A stretch of DNA of 64,000 nucleotides from an uncultured Bacilli bacterium (GCA_934101425.1 CAKOQQ010000007.1:13564-77563), one strand, 5' to 3'; counted from the first letter of the stretch, positions 23,786-33,725 are shown. The notes: generated from the letters alone by a model not told the origin. Translations and numbers: made by a program.

Positions 23786-24934
23786 TTTTATAAAACCAAT
23801 ATAAATTAAGAATATAATAATAATACTTAACATTATTATTCCGTTTATTCTTTCACTTTTATCACTTTTATTGCTAACTCCTACTATTCTACTAGCTAAA
23901 ACGCCACCAACAAGTCCACCTATATGTGCTGTATTTGCAATATCAGGCATCAATCCTATAATTAAATTAATAATTATTATTGGTAATATTTGAGCTATAA
24001 TAACATTTCCTAAATATGTTCTATAATAGTATCCAAAATACAATAATGAACCTAGTAATCCAAATATAGCTCCTGAAGCTCCAACAGCTATACTATTACC
24101 TAAAAATGGTATAGAAAGCAGTGATCCTGTAATGCCACTTATAAAGTATATAAATATAAATTTTTTAGTACCAAAGAAATTTTCTACTTGGGTACCTATT
24201 ACATATAATGCATACATATTAAATAAAAAATGTATTATATTAGCATGTAAGAACATAGAAGTTATAATTCTATAATATTCACCATTTACAGTATAAAACG
24301 GATATAAAGCGCCAAATTTTAGTAAAGTTATATTATCTATATCAGTAAAGCTACTACTTGATAACCATGTTATAACAAATAAAATGGTATTTATTATAAT
24401 TAATGCATTAGTAGCATATGGCTTTTTTTCTTGAAAAGTTGCTTCATTCTTTTTAGCTTCTTTTTCTCCTTTTTTATTTATATCTATTGATAACTTTTCA
24501 AAAAGTTCTATTCCTTCTTCACTAAATTTAGTCTTTTTATAAATATCAGGGAAATATTCTTTCACTACATCAAATTTCTTTAAATCTTCTATTTCTTTTA
24601 TTTCTACACATGATATATTCCCTGTATCACTGTATTTTTCTTTAGAAACATTATCTCCAATATTAACAAATATACTAAGTGTATTCATGTTTAAAGATAA
24701 TGTTTTTTTCTTTATTTTCTTTACTATTTGTTTTGTTCTAAATAAATCAAAATCCATTTGATCATTATTGTGAATATAATTAGTTACAATTCTAACTATT
24801 TTATAGTCATTAGATAAATTCTCAAGCCATATTTCATTTTTAGCGCCTTGCAATATTATAGGTTGATATGACTTTTCTACTATAAAATAATGAAGTAATT
24901 TAATTGTTATTTCATCAAGCTTATTTACTTCCAT
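23783..24934 (-). CDS. Rhomboid family intramembrane serine protease
   Basis: 383 residues. A soluble N-terminal region of about 170 residues, with a Lys/Glu-rich linker before the membrane part, is followed by about seven membrane segments. The catalytic pair is Ser287 (GASGAIFG) and His337 (AHIGG); HANIIHFLFNMYAL at 230-243 is the conserved loop. This layout, with a cytosolic N-terminal domain, is that of Bacillus YqgP/GluP, which cleaves membrane proteins and takes part in MgtE turnover. The substrate here is unknown. Co-oriented with the RluA-type gene and lspA directly upstream (4 bases between). Confidence 0.92.
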   Translation of the reverse strand: MEVNKLDEITIKLLHYFIVEKSYQPIILQGAKNEIWLENLSNDYKIVRIVTNYIHNNDQMDFDLFRTKQIVKKIKKKTLSLNMNTLSIFVNIGDNVSKEKYSDTGNISCVEIKEIEDLKKFDVVKEYFPDIYKKTKFSEEGIELFEKLSIDINKKGEKEAKKNEATFQEKKPYATNALIIINTILFVITWLSSSSFTDIDNITLLKFGALYPFYTVNGEYYRIITSMFLHANIIHFLFNMYALYVIGTQVENFFGTKKFIFIYFISGITGSLLSIPFLGNSIAVGASGAIFGLLGSLLYFGYYYRTYLGNVIIAQILPIIIINLIIGLMPDIANTAHIGGLVGGVLASRIVGVSNKSDKSERINGIIMLSIIIIFLIYIGFIK

Positions 24935-24938
24935 TTAT

Positions 24939-25823
24939 TTATTCCTCCTTAAACATATTTATTATATCTACAAATTCACTAGGTAACTCACTATCAAAAT
25001 GCATATATTCTTTTGTAGTTGGGTGAATAAAACCTAATTCTTTGGCATGAAGACATTGTCCAAAATCATTTATAATTTTCTTATTACCATAAACAGGATC
25101 ATTAACTACTGGATGATTTATATATTCCATATGTACTCTTATTTGATGTGTTCTACCTGTTTCTAGTTTAAGTTCTATTAAAGTAGCTTTCTTATATCTT
25201 TCAAGTACTCTAAAGTTAGTAATAGCTTTCTTTGAATTTTCATCGGTAACAGCCATTTTCTTTCTATCTTTTTTATTCCTACCTATTGGAGCATCAATAG
25301 TACCTGTATCATTATTTATAACTCCCCATACTAATGCAATATATTTTCTAGTTACGGTTTTATTTTTTAATTGTTCTGCTAAAAAATCATGAGCATAACT
25401 GTTTTTAGCAATCATAATTAGTCCTGTAGTATAAGCATCTATTCTATGAACAATACCAGGTCTAAAACTACTTTCAGATAAATTATCAGTATAATACATA
25501 AGACCATTTACTAAAGTATCAGTATAATTGCCATTACCAGGATGGACTACTACTCCATTTTTCTTATTTATTACCATGACATCATCATCTTCATAAACAA
25601 TATCAAGTTCCATTTTCTTTGGCTTTACTTCGATAGGATCTTCTACATAGTTAAAATCTATTATATCATTTTCTTTAACTACATAATTAGTTTTTACTTC
25701 ATCGCCATTAACTAGTACTTGTTTATTTTTAATTGCTTTTTGTATTTGATTTCTAGATAATGAGATTTCATCAAGTAAAAATACATCAATTCTCTTACCA
25801 CTTTCATTTACTTTTATTTGCAT
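24939..25823 (-). CDS. RluA-family 23S rRNA pseudouridine synthase
   Basis: 294 residues from ATG 25823; an ATG at 25832 would add three residues but sits directly on the AAAGG ribosome binding site. N-terminal S4 RNA-binding domain (about 8-65, with SLSRNQIQKAIKNKQVLVNG), then the RluA catalytic domain. The catalytic Asp is in GIVHRIDAYTTGL, and the end motif LETGRTHQIRVHM is present. RluD-type enzymes modify uridines in helix 69 of 23S rRNA. The gene overlaps the end of lspA by 20 bases, the classic lspA-rluD arrangement of Bacilli. Confidence 0.93.
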   Translation of the reverse strand: MQIKVNESGKRIDVFLLDEISLSRNQIQKAIKNKQVLVNGDEVKTNYVVKENDIIDFNYVEDPIEVKPKKMELDIVYEDDDVMVINKKNGVVVHPGNGNYTDTLVNGLMYYTDNLSESSFRPGIVHRIDAYTTGLIMIAKNSYAHDFLAEQLKNKTVTRKYIALVWGVINNDTGTIDAPIGRNKKDRKKMAVTDENSKKAITNFRVLERYKKATLIELKLETGRTHQIRVHMEYINHPVVNDPVYGNKKIINDFGQCLHAKELGFIHPTTKEYMHFDSELPSEFVDIINMFKEE

Positions 25824-26274
25824 TCTTATCATCCTTTATTCCTAAAAATATTATACTTAATATAGATATTACAATGCATATGTCTGCAAAATTAAATACT
25901 GGGTAACTATATCCAAAAAAGTTAAATGATAGGTAATCTACTACATAACCTCTTACTACTCTATCAATTAAATTACCAAGTATTCCCCCTATTAAAATTA
26001 AATATAATATATATTCTAACTTTTTTATATTTTTATCTTTTATTAAATAATAAATAATTCCTATAATTATTGCTAAACTTATAAATGCTAAAAATAAAAC
26101 TTCACCACTTAATATACTAAATCCAGCACCTATATTTCTAACATATAATAAACTAAAAAAATTATTTATAATTATCTTTTCTTCGTATAAAGAAAAATTA
26201 CTAGTAATTAAATATTTAATTAATTGATCTATAAATAATACTATAAATGGTATTATAACACACTTTTTCTTCAT
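25804..26274 (-). CDS. lspA: Lipoprotein signal peptidase LspA
   Basis: 156 residues, normal length, four membrane segments. This aspartic protease removes signal peptides after the lipidated Cys. The two catalytic Asp are Asp113 (GYVVDYL) and Asp131 (FNFADICI); NIGAGFS at 47-53 and GNLIDRVVRG are conserved. Likely substrates in this window include the lipoproteins at 1028, 14224 and 47295. The start codon is preceded by AAGGTGATAAA and an extended -10 (26290-26298), both within the 52-base repeat described at 26272. Confidence 0.95.
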   Translation of the reverse strand: MKKKCVIIPFIVLFIDQLIKYLITSNFSLYEEKIIINNFFSLLYVRNIGAGFSILSGEVLFLAFISLAIIIGIIYYLIKDKNIKKLEYILYLILIGGILGNLIDRVVRGYVVDYLSFNFFGYSYPVFNFADICIVISILSIIFLGIKDDKNANKSK

Positions 26275-26323
26275 TTTATCACCTTAATAATTATAACATA
26301 AAAAAAGCATAATAACTATGCTT
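26272..26323. repeat. 52-base direct repeat, copy 1 (51 of 52 identical to copy 2)
   Basis: Runs from the lspA start codon through ribosome binding site, extended -10, U-tract and the terminator hairpin of the flippase gene. It matches 29998-30049 except for one base in the hairpin loop (position 26313 T against 30039 A). Same orientation as copy 2. Confidence 0.95.
26298..26323 (-). terminator. Terminator of the flippase gene
   Basis: AAGCATA and TATGCTT (26305-26311 with 26317-26323) with seven U after it on the reverse strand; part of the 52-base repeat. Confidence 0.8.
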
Positions 26324-27821
26324 TAAATACTTTTTTTATAATACCATTTATATATATTTTTTCATCTTTATCAAGTAATAAATATATGTATATTAAATAT
26401 ATGATTCCATATATACATGCAAATATAAATAATTTAATCCAACCTAAAGTTATATTAGCAATTAAATATTTAAGTATTATAGATACTATTAATATAGGTA
26501 ATAATATTTTTGTAAAATTTTTCCAATATGTAGGAATATCTATATTTATCACTTTATAATAATATATATTCATAACTATAATTTGTCCAAGTATAGTTGC
26601 TAGAGCTGTTCCTATAGCAGCTCCAATTCCACCCCACGTTTTAGCTAGTGGTATACTTATTATTATGTTTAATACAGCAACAAAAATATATACAATAGAT
26701 CTAAATTTATGCTTGTTTTTAGCTTGAATTATTGATATACAAATATTTTGAGTAAGTGGAACTATGGATGGTGTTATTAGTAAAAGTACAATATAATAAA
26801 CATCAATATAGTCCTTGCCTACCCATAATGTAATAAAGGTATTACCAAATATAATAAATCCTGTTAGAAACAGAAGAAGTACATATATTTGTAATCTAGA
26901 TACTTTTATAAATATATTTGATAATTTTTTATCAGCATCTTTAGTTTCTAATGTTTTAGTTATCTTAGGCAAAAACAAACCGCTAATTGCAGTAGAAAAT
27001 AATGTATTCATTTGATTTATTTGACTTGCTAATGAGTAAATAGTAACAACTATAGTACCAGATACAGCACCTAGTATAACTTGATCAGTATTTCTATATA
27101 TTTGATCAACTATTAAATTTAAAAATATATAAAAAGAATAAACAGATATTTCTTTAAATAAACCTGTATCAAAACTTTTTAATTTAAAATCAATTTTCAT
27201 TCTTAATTTTAGTAATGAATATATCATAATCATTACATTAATACTTAGTGATACTAATACAGCAACAAGTACCATTGCTACTGATTTATATCCTATCATA
27301 AGTAATGGTAAAGTAAACACTGGCGTTGCTATAGTTTTTAAAAGTGCTAATAATTTTAAAAACTTAAACTTTTCATGTGCCATTGCATATGATGTAAATG
27401 TACTAAGAGGAAATGTAAGTGCTATATTAAGTACCATTATAAACATAAGTAATTTAGCTTTATTTAGTTCAGATTCTGTAAGTGATGCTGAAAATATAGC
27501 ATCAACATTAATAACCATTATAATTCCTATAATAAACGCTACTATACCAATTATTATATATAAAAGCAAAAACATACCATTTATTTTAGAGTCATCTTCA
27601 CCTTTGGCTTGAGATTTTGATGAAAATCTAATCATAGCATTTCCAAATCCCATATCAAGCACAGATAAATACATAGTTATAGAAGAAACAAGAGAATATA
27701 ATCCATATTCACTCTTTCCAACTAAATTAAGCATTATAGGAGTATATACAAGTGTTACAATTATTGTTGCAAATATATTTAGATAACCAAGTATAGCTCC
27801 GGATTTAATTTCGTTTTTCAT
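26316..27821 (-). CDS. Polysaccharide flippase (Wzx/MOP superfamily)
   Basis: 501 residues with 14 predicted membrane segments, the standard layout for oligosaccharide exporters. The start, with GAILGYLNIFATIIVTLVYTPI and GKSEYGLYSL about residue 35, and FGNAMIRF are typical of the RfbX/Wzx type. It would turn undecaprenyl-linked repeat units to the outer face. The operon at 5455-12329 has a Wzy-like polymerase but no flippase, so this protein may serve it. AGGAGGG precedes the start. It is the last gene of a three-gene set (30000 to 26316) flanked by two 52-base direct repeats. Confidence 0.9.
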   Translation of the reverse strand: MKNEIKSGAILGYLNIFATIIVTLVYTPIMLNLVGKSEYGLYSLVSSITMYLSVLDMGFGNAMIRFSSKSQAKGEDDSKINGMFLLLYIIIGIVAFIIGIIMVINVDAIFSASLTESELNKAKLLMFIMVLNIALTFPLSTFTSYAMAHEKFKFLKLLALLKTIATPVFTLPLLMIGYKSVAMVLVAVLVSLSINVMIMIYSLLKLRMKIDFKLKSFDTGLFKEISVYSFYIFLNLIVDQIYRNTDQVILGAVSGTIVVTIYSLASQINQMNTLFSTAISGLFLPKITKTLETKDADKKLSNIFIKVSRLQIYVLLLFLTGFIIFGNTFITLWVGKDYIDVYYIVLLLITPSIVPLTQNICISIIQAKNKHKFRSIVYIFVAVLNIIISIPLAKTWGGIGAAIGTALATILGQIIVMNIYYYKVINIDIPTYWKNFTKILLPILIVSIILKYLIANITLGWIKLFIFACIYGIIYLIYIYLLLDKDEKIYINGIIKKVFKA

Positions 27822-27829
27822 AAACCCTC

Positions 27830-28948
27830 CTACAAATCAAAATAGTCGACAAATACTTTTGTTGAAGTACCATCTTGATATTTATGATAGAAATCTCTAA
27901 CTCTTTTTCTATCTTCTTTATAAGAATCTATATTATTAGATATTTTATCGATAAAAGTTATAAATTCATCTTTATTTTTGATTTTGTCTCCTGGTGTTAA
28001 TTTTTCAATATCATCAAAGCAAAATCCCCTATTATCTTTAAATTCTTTATAATCATCTACTATATATGCAATAGGCCTATCTAGTAATAGGTAATCAGCA
28101 AATACAGATGAATAATCTGTTATCAAAGCATCTGATTTACTCATAAGTTTATATAGATCTATATTTCTATCTACTAACTCATCATTTTTCCATAAAAAGA
28201 TATTACTAAGTGAACTACTATTTAGAGTTGATAAATCTTGGGCGGGATGAAATTTTAGTATCAGCAATATATTTTTATCTTTTAATACTTTATTTAAAGA
28301 TTCTAATTCAGCATTATTAAAAAGTGGTACTGGATTATAATTTTTAGTAACAGAAGTATTTAAATCTTTATGTTTTTTATAAGTTGGAAGCCATAATATA
28401 AACTTACTAAACCCTTTTGTAATACTACTTACTTCATTATTTTCTAAAAATAATACATCATTTCTTGGTAAACCAGTTACAAGACATTTACTTACCTTAC
28501 TATAGAATTCACTAGCCATAGCAGGAGAAACATTATCACTACTACTTAATACATAAGTAAAGTCTTCATCTTTTTGCATAAGACCTTTTGAACATTTAAA
28601 TGGTAATCCATGAGTTAAATTAACTACTATTTGTTTTTTTATATTAGTTCCAATAACACCTCTATTACCAAAAAATACATATTTGCTAGTAAAAACATGA
28701 TAAAAATATCTTATTTTTTTCTTTTTAGTAATAAACTTTAATTTTTTTGTTTCTAATTTTTTATATCGTTCATAATTATATACTGACCAAACAAAAGTAT
28801 AATCTCTCTTACCCTTTTTTAATAAATAATCATATATAGCTTTAGCGTTATCAGAAAAATCTGGTGAACTTTCTAAAACTATTTTATTTTTATTTTTAGG
28901 AATTAATCCATTTATAAAAGATAGAATCTTTTTTAATATATTTTTCAT
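27830..28948 (-). CDS. CDP-glycerol glycerophosphotransferase family protein
   Basis: 372 residues. The family (TagB/TagF) transfers glycerol phosphate from CDP-glycerol to teichoic acid chains or their linkage unit. Signature parts: NLTHGLPFKCSKG around 110-125, where the His is catalytic in TagF, VTGLPRNDVL, LKFHPAQD and ALITDYSSVFADYLLLDRPI. Length fits a single-domain enzyme such as TagB, which adds the first glycerol phosphate. No CDP-glycerol synthesis gene (tagD) is in the window. It starts on the stop codon of the acyltransferase gene (ATGA overlap). Confidence 0.9.
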   Translation of the reverse strand: MKNILKKILSFINGLIPKNKNKIVLESSPDFSDNAKAIYDYLLKKGKRDYTFVWSVYNYERYKKLETKKLKFITKKKKIRYFYHVFTSKYVFFGNRGVIGTNIKKQIVVNLTHGLPFKCSKGLMQKDEDFTYVLSSSDNVSPAMASEFYSKVSKCLVTGLPRNDVLFLENNEVSSITKGFSKFILWLPTYKKHKDLNTSVTKNYNPVPLFNNAELESLNKVLKDKNILLILKFHPAQDLSTLNSSSLSNIFLWKNDELVDRNIDLYKLMSKSDALITDYSSVFADYLLLDRPIAYIVDDYKEFKDNRGFCFDDIEKLTPGDKIKNKDEFITFIDKISNNIDSYKEDRKRVRDFYHKYQDGTSTKVFVDYFDL

Positions 28949-30000
28949 GCTTTCTCCTTTAATAAATATTTATATGCTGTATTAACTATTTTATCAAATA
29001 TAATTGATAATAACAAAGTAAATATAATAGATACAATAAAATATAAATATACATTTACCTCGTTTAATCCTACTTCTTTGAATAATATATAACTAATTCT
29101 TTGAAGTATATAAATGTTAAATGTATTTTTACCTAAAAAATATAATATTTTATTACCGATATATACTTTAAAAGATAAAAATAATATCATAAGTACAAAT
29201 AAAATAGAAATTAAATTATATAATATAAGATTAATTATTCTATAATAAAGCATTCTTGAAATTAGATATAAAAATATAAATGATACCATTAATATAAAAA
29301 GTGTTAAATAATATTTTTTGTTATCTTTTAAAAATAATAATATTTTATCTTTATAATAAGAAAAATACATACCAATACTATAACATAAAATTGTATTGCA
29401 CCAATGATTATCCTTATTCATTACTACGATAAATAATATATATACAAATGATAACATAGTAACAATATTTATAGATTTTAAGACGTTTTTACATATTTTA
29501 AATGCAAATAAAGTTATAAAATACATACAAAATATAGCAAATATAAACCAATTACTATTACCAACTGCTTCATATCCAATAAAAGAAAGTAAAATAGTTT
29601 TTAGACTATATGGTTCATTTATACATATATCAAGAAATAAGAAAAATAGTATAGCTATAGAAAATCTAATAAATAATTTTAATATTCTGTTTTCAAAGAA
29701 AGTATCCATATAGTTCTTTTTATTCTTAATTGATTCTAATACACCATAACCAGAATAAAATAAAAAAGTGGTTACCATTAGTTGACCTATTAAATTAAAA
29801 AAAGTAAAATATAGTCTATTTGTTTCTTGGTATTCTAAAACATATGAATTAAAATGGCTTATAAGCACCGCCAAAACAAACACACCATTTATCATTGTTG
29901 TTCTATTTTTTGATAATGCATCACTATCTATCGTATTTATACTCTTAAAATTAATACCATAGATAGATATAAGTATCAATAATATAAGTAATAGTATCAT
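28945..30000 (-). CDS. Acyltransferase family 3 membrane protein
   Basis: 351 residues with about ten membrane segments. Residues 35-60 (MINGVFVLAVLISHFN) correspond to the N-terminal helix of the family, where the conserved His lies, and LFYSGYGVLES to the following FFxLSGY element. Such proteins O-acetylate sugars of surface polymers from the cytoplasmic acetyl-CoA side. It is the first gene of the flippase set; its promoter and ribosome binding site lie in copy 2 of the 52-base repeat, which means it shares them almost letter for letter with lspA. Confidence 0.85.
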   Translation of the reverse strand: MILLLILLILISIYGINFKSINTIDSDALSKNRTTMINGVFVLAVLISHFNSYVLEYQETNRLYFTFFNLIGQLMVTTFLFYSGYGVLESIKNKKNYMDTFFENRILKLFIRFSIAILFFLFLDICINEPYSLKTILLSFIGYEAVGNSNWFIFAIFCMYFITLFAFKICKNVLKSINIVTMLSFVYILFIVVMNKDNHWCNTILCYSIGMYFSYYKDKILLFLKDNKKYYLTLFILMVSFIFLYLISRMLYYRIINLILYNLISILFVLMILFLSFKVYIGNKILYFLGKNTFNIYILQRISYILFKEVGLNEVNVYLYFIVSIIFTLLLSIIFDKIVNTAYKYLLKEKA

Positions 30001-30049
30001 TTTATCACCTTAATAATTATAACATAAAAAAAGCATAAAAACTATGCTT
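29998..30049. repeat. 52-base direct repeat, copy 2
   Basis: Same content as copy 1 at 26272-26323: start codon, GGTGATAAA, extended -10 and terminator hairpin. It lies between the acyltransferase start and the end of the glucosaminidase gene. Confidence 0.95.
30024..30049 (-). terminator. Terminator of the glucosaminidase gene
   Basis: AAGCATA ... TATGCTT with seven U following on the reverse strand; inside repeat copy 2. Confidence 0.8.
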
Positions 30050-33000
30050 CTTCTATTATTAATTCTAATCTCATGCGGATACTATTATTTCTAACTATTT
30101 TAGCATTATATTTTTTACCATTATTATCATATGTAGTAGTAAAATTAATATTTGACCACATATAATCATATAGTTCTCCGTAATCATCTATATTATCTGT
30201 TTTAGTTCTAATTATAATTGCATATCTTCCTGGTTCTAAAGAACTTATATCTATAGTTTTATCATACCAAGCTTTTGTTTTATCAAAACCATCAGATACA
30301 GCTAAACTAACTTTATAATCTCCGTTAGTTATATACCCTAAATCAAATTCTTTTTTTGCAAATGTATTTATATTTTCAAAAATAATTTGTCTTTCTACAT
30401 TTGATTTTAGACTGTAATTTCCTTTGTAAGAATGTGATGTACCTTTTATTTTTAAATTAAAACCACTAAACTCAATTTTATAATATTGATTATACATATT
30501 ATATAAAATTGATGTATTATAATTTGTAATTAATTCATTATCTCTAACGGTTAGTTCTAGAGGCATTTCTTTAGATGAATAATCAGTTCTTAAAGTATAT
30601 CCCCTACCATCACTTTCAAATCTAGATGGAATATTATTTAAGAAAAATACATTTTTTAATATTTTTTTAGTTTCAAAAGTATTTACTCTAGCTCGTACAT
30701 ATATTTTATAATTACCTTTTTCAATATCTTTTAAATTTATTTTTCCTGTGAACCATGACTTATTCTTATTTAAAGCTTCAAATGGTTCATTAGCAAGTAT
30801 TCTATCTAAACTAACAATAGTAGTCTTTTTAGTTTCTTCATTTATGAGTAATAAATCATATTTTACAAACATATCTTTTGTAATAACTATGCCATTTACA
30901 TTTAAAAATCCTTTTATATCAAGTGTTTTCGTATTATTATTATAAGTTAAACTTTCTAAATGCAAATATCCATCTTTTTCTGTATAAGATATTTCTTCTA
31001 CAGTAATAGTTACTGTTTTAGTTACTTCTTGATTATCTTTATCCTTTACCTTATAAGTAACATTATAAGTACCTGGTGTAGTTATATCTAAATTTGTATC
31101 AAAAATAATACTGCTAGTTAAGTCTCCATCTTCTTTATCACTAGCTTTTGCATAACTTTTTAAATCATAACTAGAATTTTGTTTTAAAGTAATATCAGAT
31201 GCTGTAATTACTGGTAATTCATTTGCTATAACTGTTATTTTTCTATTATATGTATTTGATGTATTACCAAATTTATCTATAGCTTTATAAGAAACATTAT
31301 ATATTCCTGGACTATTAATCATATCTGTAAGTGATACTTCTTTATCATTAAGTGTTATTATATAATCTACTTTTTCTAAATACTCATCATTGTATATTTT
31401 TAAGCCACTTAATATATCAAATTTCTTTAATGCAGCTATTTCTACATCATTACCCGTAACAATAGGATTATCAGCTTTTACTACTGTTATTTTAGCTACA
31501 ACAGATTTATTGAAATTATTATTATCTTTTACTGAATAAGTAATTTCATATACACCCTCTTTGTAGTAATCCACTTTAGAATCGTCATAAGTTATATTAT
31601 TAGTTATATCTTTATCTTCTTTATCATAAGCTTTTATATTTTTAAGTAAATCAACAGTGTCACCTTGCTTAATAGTTTTATCTTCTACTGTTAACTCTGG
31701 TTGCGAGTTGTTTACATTTAAATAACTAGTTTTAATATATCCATAACTTCTTTCAAATGTGTAATTAGTATTTGCCATATTTTGATTATTATCAAGTGCT
31801 GGATCAGTTTGTACTTTATAGTATTCAGTATTATTATAAGTTACTTTATCTAATACTATAAATGCCATATTTTCTATTTTATAAGTACTATTTGAATAAT
31901 TTTTGGTATAGTATATAGTGTTTGTTGCTGTAGCATCTCCCGGTTTTTTAAGTATTGGTACTACTTCACTAGATTTTTTTATTCCAAGGGTATTATAATC
32001 ATAATCTAATTTACCATATCTAGAGTCATATGAATATGCATGCATAGCTGCTTTTTCACCCCAATATGGATCAGATGCATATTTAACATTCATACCACTT
32101 GCTTTATTACCGTAATGACTTCCAGCATAAACACTAGATGATGGTGATGCATATGAGTTGCCTAAAGTCCCATATGCCATTATTGATAATCTAGGACTAT
32201 CATATGTAGCAGCATTGGTACAAGGATTTTTATCAGAAGCGCCTATTCCAAATAAATTGTTTTTTTGCATGGCAATTAAACTTGTTCCTGTACCAGATTC
32301 ACTCATTGCTTTACCAAAAGCCATTAAACTATTTACTCCATATGTATTTTGAAGTTCAATAAAATAAACACCAGTACCATATAGTTTAGATAATCCTTTT
32401 CTACTCTCACTTGTCCATGCACAATTTTTAGCATAAACTTTAGTACTATCAGGTTGACTTGTATAACCAGCATTTCTAACTATCATATCAAACGTTTCAG
32501 CGTTATACCCAGATTTAGAATGACTAGGTAAATACATATAATATGAATAATATGGATTATCTTTATTTATTGCGTTACCATTAGTATTATTTTTATAATC
32601 ATCTAGCATTAAAAGAATATCAGTATAAAAATAATTACTATCAAAACTATAATATTTATATAATGTACTATTAGATACATTAGACATCTCTTTAGGAGCA
32701 ATACCTATAACAAAGTTAGATGCTGAATCATATCCACCTATTTTTGTTTTATATCTATGGTATATTTCTCTTACCATATTAGATCCACTACCAGTATTGT
32801 ATGAATAATAATATGTACCTATTTCATCAGCATAAATCGTTTGTACTAAATCATCTCTTATATATCCTTCCACACTACCATCTTTTACATAATACCAATC
32901 ATAACCATCACTATTTACTGTTTTACTAGGTAAAAAAGTATATTTTATACCAGGGAATATAGTCTTTACTACTTCACTAGTTGTATTAGCTTCACTTCTT

Positions 33001-33515
33001 ATATTAGCACCTATAGTGATATTTGATACTAAATATGGTTTAAAATATTTTGATATTGGTTTTATACTTACACTACCAATTCTAGCCCATCCAGTAAAAC
33101 CACTAATTTTTAATTTTACCATTCTATATGTTGGATTATAATCTATAAAAGCAGAATCTACTCCCCATCCACCATTTACATAAGTATATGCATTACCATT
33201 AGAGCTTCCAAAAGATGGATCTTGGAATAAATTTAAATTATCTTCATAATCATTGTGATCTATTTGCCACTTATTTGTTTCTACAAATGCATAATTAGCA
33301 TTTAATATAACATTATTGTATTTTAATACTGCTACACAAGTAGTATCCGATTTTATTTCTTTCATTTTAGTTAATGCTTCATTATATGTTTTATAACTAC
33401 TAACTAACACATCACCATCATAATATGATTTATATACTTCATAGTCACTAGCATATACTTTTGAAGTGAAAATAAATAAAAATATAAATATACACGCTAT
33501 AAATGTTTTTTTCAT
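30042..33515 (-). CDS. Secreted cell-wall N-acetylglucosaminidase with SH3 and Ig-like domains
   Basis: 1157 residues. Signal peptide 1-22 (ends VYA). Then an SPOR-like segment (about 25-60), a bacterial SH3 domain around 150-225 (NIRSEANTTSEVV), a GH73 glucosaminidase domain around 370-500 with the catalytic Glu406 in AMSESGTG and NNLFGIGA after it, and at least three Ig-like DUF5011 units from about 610 to 860 (ASDKEDGDLTSSI, GTYNVTYKVKD). The C-terminal 290 residues are beta-rich and not recognised. It cuts the glycan of peptidoglycan, for wall turnover or cell separation. No LPxTG signal. Monocistronic; GGAGTGATA before the start. Confidence 0.9.
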   Translation of the reverse strand: MKKTFIACIFIFLFIFTSKVYASDYEVYKSYYDGDVLVSSYKTYNEALTKMKEIKSDTTCVAVLKYNNVILNANYAFVETNKWQIDHNDYEDNLNLFQDPSFGSSNGNAYTYVNGGWGVDSAFIDYNPTYRMVKLKISGFTGWARIGSVSIKPISKYFKPYLVSNITIGANIRSEANTTSEVVKTIFPGIKYTFLPSKTVNSDGYDWYYVKDGSVEGYIRDDLVQTIYADEIGTYYYSYNTGSGSNMVREIYHRYKTKIGGYDSASNFVIGIAPKEMSNVSNSTLYKYYSFDSNYFYTDILLMLDDYKNNTNGNAINKDNPYYSYYMYLPSHSKSGYNAETFDMIVRNAGYTSQPDSTKVYAKNCAWTSESRKGLSKLYGTGVYFIELQNTYGVNSLMAFGKAMSESGTGTSLIAMQKNNLFGIGASDKNPCTNAATYDSPRLSIMAYGTLGNSYASPSSSVYAGSHYGNKASGMNVKYASDPYWGEKAAMHAYSYDSRYGKLDYDYNTLGIKKSSEVVPILKKPGDATATNTIYYTKNYSNSTYKIENMAFIVLDKVTYNNTEYYKVQTDPALDNNQNMANTNYTFERSYGYIKTSYLNVNNSQPELTVEDKTIKQGDTVDLLKNIKAYDKEDKDITNNITYDDSKVDYYKEGVYEITYSVKDNNNFNKSVVAKITVVKADNPIVTGNDVEIAALKKFDILSGLKIYNDEYLEKVDYIITLNDKEVSLTDMINSPGIYNVSYKAIDKFGNTSNTYNRKITVIANELPVITASDITLKQNSSYDLKSYAKASDKEDGDLTSSIIFDTNLDITTPGTYNVTYKVKDKDNQEVTKTVTITVEEISYTEKDGYLHLESLTYNNNTKTLDIKGFLNVNGIVITKDMFVKYDLLLINEETKKTTIVSLDRILANEPFEALNKNKSWFTGKINLKDIEKGNYKIYVRARVNTFETKKILKNVFFLNNIPSRFESDGRGYTLRTDYSSKEMPLELTVRDNELITNYNTSILYNMYNQYYKIEFSGFNLKIKGTSHSYKGNYSLKSNVERQIIFENINTFAKKEFDLGYITNGDYKVSLAVSDGFDKTKAWYDKTIDISSLEPGRYAIIIRTKTDNIDDYGELYDYMWSNINFTTTYDNNGKKYNAKIVRNNSIRMRLELIIEEA

Positions 33516-33598
33516 ATTATCACTCCTTTACCATATATTATTATATCAAAAAATGTCACTATTTTACATACCTTATATAAAATATACAATTATTTTAC

Positions 33599-33633
33599 AA
33601 AAAAAAGAAAACCGTAACGCTACGAGTTTTCTT
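33599..33633 (-). terminator. Orphan terminator upstream of the glucosaminidase gene
   Basis: AAGAAAAC-CGTA pairs with TACG-A-GTTTTCTT (33605-33616 with 33621-33633, one bulged base); eight U follow on the reverse strand. No annotated gene ends here: it lies between the divergent genes starting at 33515 and 33726. Confidence 0.65.
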
Positions 33634-33702
33634 GTATTATTTCTAATACAATTAATTATATGTTCTAGATTTTCTTTTATACTTTAATTTAAAAATAAAC
33701 TA

Positions 33703-33711
33703 TGTTATAAT
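33703..33711 (+). promoter_or_regulatory. Extended -10 promoter of pgsA
   Basis: TGTTATAAT, no clear -35; GGTGAT follows and then the ATG at 33726. Confidence 0.6.
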
Positions 33712-33725
33712 TTAATTGGTGATTT

